Assembly (NCBI GenBank): GCA_002070025.1
Contig: MWCL01000018.1
Location: 1 to 33,551 of the forward strand
DNA: 33,551 nucleotides
Reading direction: 5' to 3'
Source: Spirochaetes bacterium ADurb.Bin215
GTDB lineage: Bacteria; Spirochaetota; Spirochaetia; Treponematales; Treponemataceae
The notes beneath the pieces were generated by a model. The model did not search any database. It was not told where the DNA came from and saw nothing but the letters and a program-made list of their open reading frames with translations. Shown here piece by piece: positions 25,148-31,311 of this stretch. Both the position numbers and the translations under genes were made by a program. Within the stretch, counting starts at the first letter, position 1. Each line of letters begins with the position of its first letter.

Positions 25148-25176
25148 ATAAAAGCATAAAGGTCGCATTGTTACAA
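25148..25176 (-). promoter_or_regulatory. PBP1A promoter, candidate leaderless start
   Basis: Minus strand TTGTAA (25171-25176), a 17-bp spacer, and TGC-TTTTAT as an extended -10 (25148-25153). Seven bases then reach the ATG at 25140. The -10 hexamer itself is moderate, so the leaderless reading is less secure than for thrC or tyrS. Confidence 0.45.
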
Positions 25177-25210
25177 GAAGGAAAAAGGGGCGGACGGGAA
25201 TTGTGACGGG

Positions 25211-25240
25211 GAAAAAAAAGAGCCGGTAGATTCTACCGGC
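25211..25240 (-). terminator. Terminator of the ferredoxin-M23-PEGA operon
   Basis: On the minus strand GCCGGTA-gaatc-TACCGGC forms a hairpin followed by TC and a run of eight T. It lies about 97 bp beyond the stop codon of the PEGA-like gene and upstream of the PBP1A promoter, separating the two transcripts. I see nothing else in the 25241-25337 stretch. Confidence 0.88.
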
Positions 25241-25337
25241 CCGCCCATCAGGCTGTCGGACAATCAGTGGGTGGGAGGGGAACTGACTGCCCGATATTCT
25301 ATTTTCGGATACAAGTCCGGCTTTCTTGAACAAAAAA

Positions 25338-26321
25338 TCAGGGAGATTCTGATACGTTGATGTCAATTTGCATGGAAACTGTGTAATCCTTGCCTTTTTC
25401 AGCGACAATTTGACGGATTATTTCGTAGTCCCCGATTTTGAACTGGATTGTATAGGGGCCCGGTTCAATCGGAAGGGGTTTCCCCGTATTTTCCACCGGT
25501 TTATCGTTAACAAGAATGGCAGTGTTCTCGGGAGCTACCAGAATCAGTGTGGGAGTCGTATCCTGAAGCATGATGTCCACGGGCGTTATACGCGCGGACT
25601 CAACCGTAAACATGCGTACCTCGTTGCGGTAATGGTCCGAGACTACGGAAAGATGGTGGTCTCCGGGTGCAAGAATGTACAGGTCTGTTTGCCGGTCCGC
25701 CTGTTGCTCGTCAATCAGAATTCGTACGGGTTTCCCGCCGTCATCCGGGTACTGAAGACGCAGGGAAAGCGCGCCCTCATCGGTAAGGAGGGGTTTTACC
25801 CGTACTTCGAACGTCATCTCGTCGATGGTGGGAGGAAGCCCTTTCATGACGGGCTGGAGCCGGAATACCATCGGGCCGGTATTGGGGTCATGTACCCGTT
25901 CGAGAACCGTGGCATAGGGACCGGATTTGAGTTTGTGATCGGCGACCAGGGGAATCTGAAGGACAAAGGAAAGCCGCGCCGGCAAGGGTTGATATACTTC
26001 CTGTATGCCCCGGTAGTCGATTACACCGCTTTTCGGTGCCGGTTCGACGTTGCGGTATACACCGTAGGCCATGCTGTTCTGATAGCGGAGTATTTCACGG
26101 GGAATGCGGATTTCAATTTCAACAGCGCGGAGAAAAATGGTGTTTTCCGGGAAAATGATACCGACCGCGTCGTTATACCCGATATTGGCGATCCTGGTTT
26201 CCGAATCGTTGCCGCTGACTTCGAGTGTCGTTACCGACCGAACCCGGAACGACTCGCTGGCAAGCGGAGCCGTTGCAAGCGCAAGAAAGAGGATTGCCAG
26301 TACTACGGATGCGTGTTTCAT
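25338..26321 (-). CDS. Exported protein with two PEGA-like repeats
   Basis: 327 aa, not assigned to a named family. Residues 1-21 are a signal peptide ending ATAPLA, without a lipobox cysteine. Residues about 25-180 are beta-rich (LRAVEIEIRIP, ARLSFVLQIPLV, MTFEVRVKPLL), suggesting a beta-sandwich. Two tandem segments, about 184-250 and 256-320, have the PEGA pattern of a short strand, a small-residue loop and a closing APG/EPG-Y turn (LAPGDHHLSV; IEPGPYTIQF). PEGA domains are common in surface and envelope proteins. It is the last gene of the operon, five bases after the M23 peptidase stop; AGGA lies ten bases before its ATG. A role in the cell envelope alongside the peptidase is inferred. 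Confidence 0.78.
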   Translation of the reverse strand: MKHASVVLAILFLALATAPLASESFRVRSVTTLEVSGNDSETRIANIGYNDAVGIIFPENTIFLRAVEIEIRIPREILRYQNSMAYGVYRNVEPAPKSGVIDYRGIQEVYQPLPARLSFVLQIPLVADHKLKSGPYATVLERVHDPNTGPMVFRLQPVMKGLPPTIDEMTFEVRVKPLLTDEGALSLRLQYPDDGGKPVRILIDEQQADRQTDLYILAPGDHHLSVVSDHYRNEVRMFTVESARITPVDIMLQDTTPTLILVAPENTAILVNDKPVENTGKPLPIEPGPYTIQFKIGDYEIIRQIVAEKGKDYTVSMQIDINVSESP

Positions 26322-26326
26322 ACGCG

Positions 26327-27250
26327 CTAATTCCTTTGTATAAATCCGGCAGGATTCTTGGGTACTCCGTTTTCATGTATCTCAAAATGCAGGTGCGGCC
26401 CGGTTGATTGTCCTGTGGATCCGACGTTACCAATAATAGTACCGGATTTGACCATGTCATGCAACTCGATTTTTCTTTCCGAAAGATGACCATAGAGGCT
26501 TTCACGGTTTCCTTCATGCCGGAGAATGATGTAATACCCGTGTATGGCATTATATCCGGTGGAAATTGCCGTACCGTCGGCGCATGCCAGCACCGGTGTT
26601 CCGTAGGGGGCGGCAAGGTCGACACCCTTGTGAAATACCATGTTTCCGGTAACCGGATTCTTCCGCATCCCGAAGGTTGAGGTTACCATTCCTTCCGGGA
26701 GCGGAAAGCGGAAGGTGGGCGTAAGAAAAAATGCCCGGACGGTACCGTCAAACCCCGAATCGGGAAGGCAAAACACGGTTCGTGATGAACCGTCTGCTTC
26801 ATGGAGCGTGAAGGAGAATATGCCGGAGATTTCAGGATCAAATGATGAAAGGAGGAGTTGTTCGAGGCGGTTAATCCCGCGCTCGGGCAAATACAGAGCC
26901 GGTATGGACGGTAACAGGAGCATTTTCCCCGCTATGGAGACATCACGGGACTCGATGCGGTTCAGGCTTGCGAGCGCGTCATAGGGAACAGAACACCGGG
27001 CGGCCATGCCGAGCAGAGTATCGTCGGCTCCTGCCCGATATCGGTACAGATGAAGTTCCGGTGTTTTCCCGGCGGCAATTGCCATCCGTGCGGCGGAAAC
27101 ATCGTCCTGATACTGACGGAAGAGGGGATTTCCGGAAGAAAGAGTCGTTATTTCCGGGTAGCGGTTGTTTTCCTGCGCCACGAGCATGACGGACGTCATG
27201 ACGAGCACGGCCGAGACGACAAGACGGATCGGCGGTGACTGCCGGCGCAT
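26327..27250 (-). CDS. LysM/M23 zinc metallopeptidase (LytM/EnvC-like)
   Basis: 307 aa envelope protein with a hydrophobic N-terminal segment (about 9-25) ending in VAQ, probably a signal peptide. Residues about 68-115 form a LysM-like peptidoglycan-binding domain (YRYRAGADDTLLGMAARCSVPYD split by the usual helix pair, ending GKMLLLPS). The C-terminal M23 domain has complete zinc ligands: His207 and Asp211 in HKGVDLA, His255 in YGHLS, and His286/His288 in GPHLHFEI. It should therefore be an active peptidoglycan endopeptidase rather than a degenerate activator. Its ATG overlaps the stop of the membrane protein gene by one base (TAATG), so translation is coupled. Confidence 0.92.
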   Translation of the reverse strand: MRRQSPPIRLVVSAVLVMTSVMLVAQENNRYPEITTLSSGNPLFRQYQDDVSAARMAIAAGKTPELHLYRYRAGADDTLLGMAARCSVPYDALASLNRIESRDVSIAGKMLLLPSIPALYLPERGINRLEQLLLSSFDPEISGIFSFTLHEADGSSRTVFCLPDSGFDGTVRAFFLTPTFRFPLPEGMVTSTFGMRKNPVTGNMVFHKGVDLAAPYGTPVLACADGTAISTGYNAIHGYYIILRHEGNRESLYGHLSERKIELHDMVKSGTIIGNVGSTGQSTGPHLHFEIHENGVPKNPAGFIQRN

Positions 27251-27660
27251 TATCGTCCTTCCGGAGAACGCTTTTCGGGTGAAAGAACAAAGGCTATGAA
27301 ACCGTAGAGGAAAAAGGTGACAATGAGTGAAACGAACGCCAGGGTCCGTTCATACCGGAGAACAAGCAGAATAAAGACAACAACTCCGGTGGCGAGAACC
27401 GCTTTACGGGAGAGACTGAACAGAAACAATCCGGGACTGGTACGCAACGCCTTTTTCGCGCGAATAGCGAAGACGGCGACGGCGCCGGTTGCCAGAAGGG
27501 CTACAAAAAGAAGGGTGTAAAGATCCGGTTTTGCAACTGCCAGGGACCACAGGGGATACACCAACAGAAAGCCGGTTGCGATACAAACGCCGATCAGGGC
27601 TGCGAACCGTATGGCTGAGCCCAGAACGGCGCCGTATCCTCGAAGGATTGTACCGATCAT
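27250..27660 (-). CDS. Small membrane protein, about four transmembrane helices
   Basis: 136 aa, family not recognised. Four hydrophobic stretches are visible: roughly AIRFAALIGVCIATGFLLVY, LYTLLFVALLATGAVAVFAI, KAVLATGVVVFILLVL and LAFVSLIVTFFLYGFIAFVL. Short basic loops (RAKKALR, SRKAV) separate them. The ATG at 27660 overlaps the ferredoxin stop as ATGA, and its own stop overlaps the M23 ATG as TAATG. It has no ribosome binding site of its own beyond GAGGA directly at the start, so it depends on coupling. Placed between a ferredoxin and a peptidase gene it could be a membrane partner of either; there is no direct evidence. Confidence 0.82.
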   Translation of the reverse strand: MIGTILRGYGAVLGSAIRFAALIGVCIATGFLLVYPLWSLAVAKPDLYTLLFVALLATGAVAVFAIRAKKALRTSPGLFLFSLSRKAVLATGVVVFILLVLRYERTLAFVSLIVTFFLYGFIAFVLSPEKRSPEGR

Positions 27661-27827
27661 TCCTCGGAAATACAGTCCACCGGGCAAACCGCCGCGCAAG
27701 CGCCGCAGCTGATGCAGGCATCGGCGTCGATGACACGCTTGTTGTCCTGTTCGCTGATCGCGTTAACCGGGCATTCGCCTTCGCAAGCGCCGCAGTTGAT
27801 GCATTCACTGGAAATCTTATAGGCCAT
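27657..27827 (-). CDS. 2[4Fe-4S] ferredoxin
   Basis: 56 aa clostridial-type ferredoxin, an electron carrier for low-potential reactions. Both cluster motifs are intact: Cys9, 12, 15, 19 and Cys38, 41, 44, 48 (each CxxCxxCxxxCP). An extra Cys52 follows in VDCIS. The start at 27827 is set by AAGGAGG seven bases upstream. The longer in-frame start at 27857 would pass through that site. It is the first gene of a four-gene unit with a membrane protein, an M23 peptidase and a PEGA-like protein, an odd set of partners. Its redox partner is not in the window. Confidence 0.96.
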   Translation of the reverse strand: MAYKISSECINCGACEGECPVNAISEQDNKRVIDADACISCGACAAVCPVDCISEE

Positions 27828-27958
27828 TACAGAGCCTCCTTGATTGAGATATGGCATAAAAGTAGCGCATTACGAACGAAAAAACAAGATGGTTCATCCC
27901 GGGAAACGGGACTGTTTTTTCGCCCCATATGGTGATACACTGATTTGCGGAGGGGACC

Positions 27959-29713
27959 ATGCCCGAGAGCCAGCAGCTTATCAAGAAGAATCTCGATTTT
28001 ATCAATATCCTGCCCGCCTGGGCCCAGGAACTTTCGGTCAAGTACTGTTCGAAGACCGCCAACTTATATTTTGTACACGGAAATATCCGCGATTTCTTGC
28101 CCCACAAGATGAACGAGGGCGAATTCATGTTCGTCAAAATCCAGGATTATATTTCCGAAGTACTGTTCGGGAACCGCGACATCATCGTGTTTTACGACAA
28201 GTCCGGCGGAATCTCCTTCTGCCTGTCGGACATGGAACGGGATTACCTTAAGACCATGAGCGCCCGGTATCCGGATGTCGCTCCCGAGGAGTTTCTTACC
28301 CGGGATCCGGTAAAAGCCTTCGATTATCTTGAGCGGTACTTCGTGATGAACATTCCCAAGGAAAAACGGATTGTCCTCATCATGGATTACGCGGAGACCA
28401 TCATTCCGGCGGACGAGATAGGCCATCTGGACGAAATAGACCGCTATTGCCTTGTGACCCTCAACCGCTGGTCCCATGAACCCCAGTTCACCCAGGGTGA
28501 TATCTCCGTCATCATGCTCACGGAAAACCTTACCGACGTTAATCCCCGCCTTTCCAGTTCACCGTCTACGGTCAAGGTTACCATTCCGTTTCCGGGCGCC
28601 ATGGTTCGCACCCAGTTTCTCGAATTTCTGGAAGCCAAGGATATGCTCCTTCTTGAACGCGGGCTCAATCCGGAACGGATCGGGAACATGACGAGCGGAC
28701 TGAACCTGCTCAACCTCAACCAGCTTGTGGCCGAATCCTATCAGGAAGACAAGCCGATAACGCTGGAATACCTCCGCGACCGCAAGCGGACAATCATAGA
28801 AAATGAGGCGGCGGGACTGCTCGAGTTTGTGGAAACCGGACATGATCTTTCGCTTGTTTCGGGTCATTCCTTTGTGAAGAAACGATTCCAGAGCGCCGCG
28901 CGCGCCCTGAAACTCGGACGAACGGATGTGCTTCCCATGGGCTACCTCATCGCGGGCCCGGTCGGTACCGGTAAAACCTTTCTTGTATCGGCCTTTGCGG
29001 GCGAGATCGGCATCCCGATGGTAAAGCTCCGCAACTTCCGCTCGAAATGGCAGGGCGCGACCGAGTCCAACCTGGAAAAGGTGCTGAACATTCTCAAGGC
29101 GATGGCGCCGGTTGCCGTCATGATCGACGAAGCGGATGCCTTCCTTGGCGACCGGGATTCGGTGGGCGACTCGGGAACCTCAAGCCGGGTGTTCGCCCAG
29201 ATAGCCAACTTCATGGGCAACACCGATTACCGGGGGAAGATTATCTGGTTTTTGATAACTTGCCGGCCCGATCTTCTTCCAATCGACCTCAAGCGACAAG
29301 GCAGGGCGGAAGAACATCTGGCCCTTTTCTACCCGGAAACGGCGGAAGACCGCATCGACCTTTTCAGGACGCTCCAGAAAAAACTCGATATCAAGGTGAA
29401 AGATTTCTCTCTTTCGGATGTCTTCAAGGGTATCAAATTCGATATGTCCGGAGCGGACATTGAGGCCATTCTTGTCCGGGCGAAAATGTGCGCGAGCATG
29501 GACAACCGGGCGATTGTTACCCGGGAGGATCTGGACTCCACCATACGGGATTTTGTTCCGCCCGCCTATCCGTACGAGATTGAACTGCAAAATCTGGTTG
29601 CGGTACTCGAGTGTACGAGCCGGGAGATGGTTCCCGCCAAATACCAGAAGATGGAACGGTCAAAACTCGCCGCTGAAATTCAGGAACTCAAGCAGTTACT
29701 CGGAGAAAAATAA
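27959..29713 (+). CDS. AAA+ ATPase, SpoVK/Ycf46-like, with divergent N-terminal domain
   Basis: 584 aa, cytoplasmic, no transmembrane segment. The C-terminal AAA+ module (about 295-560) has Walker A GPVGTGKT at 333-340, Walker [10 protein letters not shown] at 385-393, a sensor-1 strand ending in ITCRPDLLP rather than the usual ATN, and a candidate arginine finger in KRQGRAEEH. The lid has [10 protein letters not shown] as in FtsH/Cdc48-type AAA proteins. Residues 1-290 look like a second, degenerate P-loop fold: [11 protein letters not shown], then a Walker-B-like strand [12 protein letters not shown] and VIMLTEN, but no Walker A. The C-terminus ends in a short coiled coil. GGAGGGG precedes the ATG; TGA-TACACT (27933-27941) is a weak extended -10. 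The client or remodelling target is unknown. Confidence 0.88.
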   Translation: MPESQQLIKKNLDFINILPAWAQELSVKYCSKTANLYFVHGNIRDFLPHKMNEGEFMFVKIQDYISEVLFGNRDIIVFYDKSGGISFCLSDMERDYLKTMSARYPDVAPEEFLTRDPVKAFDYLERYFVMNIPKEKRIVLIMDYAETIIPADEIGHLDEIDRYCLVTLNRWSHEPQFTQGDISVIMLTENLTDVNPRLSSSPSTVKVTIPFPGAMVRTQFLEFLEAKDMLLLERGLNPERIGNMTSGLNLLNLNQLVAESYQEDKPITLEYLRDRKRTIIENEAAGLLEFVETGHDLSLVSGHSFVKKRFQSAARALKLGRTDVLPMGYLIAGPVGTGKTFLVSAFAGEIGIPMVKLRNFRSKWQGATESNLEKVLNILKAMAPVAVMIDEADAFLGDRDSVGDSGTSSRVFAQIANFMGNTDYRGKIIWFLITCRPDLLPIDLKRQGRAEEHLALFYPETAEDRIDLFRTLQKKLDIKVKDFSLSDVFKGIKFDMSGADIEAILVRAKMCASMDNRAIVTREDLDSTIRDFVPPAYPYEIELQNLVAVLECTSREMVPAKYQKMERSKLAAEIQELKQLLGEK

Positions 29714-30613
29714 ACCCGCTAATGCATCGATAAGCGGACCGGCGATGTCAAATCCGCCTTCCTTTTCGAGGGCGGTGAAGCCCGGAAACGCATTCAATTC
29801 GCACACCAGGAGCTGTGAGGGATCGGGGACCTGCGTTGCATACAGAAAATCGATTGTACCGTACTCGAGTCCCGTCTTCCGGGCAATTTCTGCGGTCAGC
29901 GCCGCAACAGTGTCCGGTACCGGTGGACTGAACGGAGAGGGATGCATGCTTCCCCCGGTACAGGTGTTTGATACAAGGTCGCGTTCTCCTGATCGGCTGT
30001 TGCCCGCCCGCCGTTCCACCGCGGCAAGAATTCTGTCAAAGGCAAAAAAGACCCGGAAATCCCTGCCATGGGATGGTTCAATGTATTCCTGAAGCAGGTA
30101 CTCGCCATCCGGAGTGTCCGGAGCCGGGATTACTTCCGGACCGGATACAAGTCGTACTCCGGTGCCGCGGCTTCCGAATCGGGGTTTAGCCACTACCGGC
30201 CACTGCAGCGTGCGAACTTCGTCCGGGCCAAAGAGCCGCGGATGCGGAATGCCATGCTTAGCGAGAAAGCGCGCGGTTTCCCGTTTGTCGCAGGAAAGCC
30301 GGACCGCGCGGGACGGGTTTATTGCGGTGAACCCCCGCCGCTCAACGAGCTCAATTATTGAAACAGGGACAGAGCCCCTGAAGAGGAACAGTGTGTTGTC
30401 CGGGGCAATCCCGGGGTCCCGGGCATCAAGAAACGCCGGAACCTCCGCAGGAAACAAAAACCGGAGCGGAATGCCCCGGTTTTCTGCTTCCTGCGCTAGC
30501 CGTCGCGCCGGATAAAACAGGTTGAAATAGGTATGGTCGGCTGTTTTCAGCCCGTAGACAACGACGAGAAGCGGTTTACTCGTTGTCTTTCGGCCAGGTG
30601 AGTGTTTTCGCAC
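29696..30613 (-). CDS. RimK-like ATP-grasp ligase
   Basis: About 305 aa. ATP-grasp features are clear: WPVVAKPRFGSRGTGV (nucleotide-binding lysine and glycine loop), EYLLQEYIEPSHGRDFRVFF, and the metal-binding ELNAFPGF near the C-terminus with DFLYA before it. The layout is that of RimK-type enzymes that add an amino acid through an acyl-phosphate; the substrate is not evident. The start is uncertain. GTG 30613 is used here, but a TTG at 30652 has AGGAG nine bases upstream and would overlap the preceding gene by 77 bp; the first conserved block starts about 12 residues after the GTG. The 3' end overlaps the AAA+ gene tail-to-tail by 18 bp. Likely co-transcribed with the upstream unknown gene. 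Confidence 0.85.
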   Translation of the reverse strand: MRKHSPGRKTTSKPLLVVVYGLKTADHTYFNLFYPARRLAQEAENRGIPLRFLFPAEVPAFLDARDPGIAPDNTLFLFRGSVPVSIIELVERRGFTAINPSRAVRLSCDKRETARFLAKHGIPHPRLFGPDEVRTLQWPVVAKPRFGSRGTGVRLVSGPEVIPAPDTPDGEYLLQEYIEPSHGRDFRVFFAFDRILAAVERRAGNSRSGERDLVSNTCTGGSMHPSPFSPPVPDTVAALTAEIARKTGLEYGTIDFLYATQVPDPSQLLVCELNAFPGFTALEKEGGFDIAGPLIDALAGLFFSE

Positions 30614-31136
30614 ACAATTTTCCGATTTCTTTTGCCGCTTTTTGCGCGTCAAGCTGTGAAACTCCTGCTTCCTGGTTCAGCGTTTTCGCGAAGAACTTTT
30701 CCATTGACTCGAAAACATCGGGGAGCGAATAGAAAAGGAAGGCAAAGTCCATGCCCGCGGGCCGAACAACGGTAAAGGCTGATATTGCCTGCTGGGGTTC
30801 CTTGCTGAACATGACTTTTGACTGGTTCTTGGCGGTTATGATGCTTGTCTCGCTGAACCGGAACGGAACCAGAAAATCCTGGGAACGACAGTACGGTTCA
30901 ACCGATTTTTCGGGATAGGTTGGCGGTTCAACAAGGACGAACAGTTTCTTTCCGTTTGTCTGAAAAGTGATGCCGTTGCTGGTGGCATAGATATCTTTTA
31001 TGGCGGAATAGGATACTACCTCATAGATACTGTAGGTTGTTTCGGGTTTGAAAAATGATGAAACAATGTAGCCTTCATCCATTGGCAGCTGGTTTTGCTC
31101 GTACGCCTCAAAAAGATCCATCGCCTTAAGTGCCAT
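30576..31136 (-). CDS. Protein of unknown function
   Basis: 186 aa, soluble, no signal or transmembrane segment, and no family I recognise. It starts MALKAMDLFEAYEQNQL and has alternating hydrophobic strands in the middle (KKLFVLVEPP, FLVPFRFSETSIITA) with helices at the C-terminus. Start 31136 is supported by AAGGAGG upstream; the frame is open to 31229 but that lies beyond the promoter. Its 3' end overlaps the start of the ATP-grasp gene on the same strand, so the two are probably one operon. A function linked to the ligase, for example as its substrate protein, is only speculation. Confidence 0.78.
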   Translation of the reverse strand: MALKAMDLFEAYEQNQLPMDEGYIVSSFFKPETTYSIYEVVSYSAIKDIYATSNGITFQTNGKKLFVLVEPPTYPEKSVEPYCRSQDFLVPFRFSETSIITAKNQSKVMFSKEPQQAISAFTVVRPAGMDFAFLFYSLPDVFESMEKFFAKTLNQEAGVSQLDAQKAAKEIGKLCAKTLTWPKDNE

Positions 31137-31161
31137 TCTGTCCTCCTTGTTATCCCTTATC

Positions 31162-31190
31162 AGTATAGGTGATTTTCTTTCCATCCGCAA
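31162..31190 (-). promoter_or_regulatory. Promoter of the unknown/ATP-grasp operon
   Basis: Minus strand TTGCGG (31185-31190), a 17-bp spacer and TATACT (31162-31167). The short leader carries AAGGAGG before the ATG at 31136. Confidence 0.6.
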
Positions 31191-31240
31191 CCAATTTTCC
31201 CGGAAGAGGGACACGGTACCTGAAAACACACTTATATTGT

Positions 31241-31269
31241 TTGCTTTTACGCAATTTTGCCCCTATACT
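31241..31269 (+). promoter_or_regulatory. EAL gene promoter
   Basis: TTGCTT (31241-31246), an exact 17-bp spacer and TATACT (31264-31269), one of the best promoters in the window. Six bases follow before an ATG at 31276, which opens an 11-codon ORF, not the EAL gene. Confidence 0.7.
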
Positions 31270-31275
31270 GCCTTC

Positions 31276-31311
31276 ATGAATCTACATCAACGGTTTGTTC
31301 ATCTATTATAA
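31276..31311 (+). CDS. Possible 11-aa leaderless upstream ORF
   Basis: ATG at 31276, encoding MNLHQRFVHLL, stop TAA at 31309-31311. The ATG sits where the promoter predicts the first transcribed base. It is out of frame with the EAL gene and overlaps its in-frame TTG at 31295. It may be a leader peptide controlling re-initiation, or simply a chance ORF. Coding evidence is too short to judge. Confidence 0.3.
   Translation: MNLHQRFVHLL

Noticed and set aside
25368-26330. 320-codon plus-strand frame opposite the PEGA-like gene
   Set aside because: The minus-strand frame has a signal peptide, a ribosome binding site and operon context; the plus frame has none.
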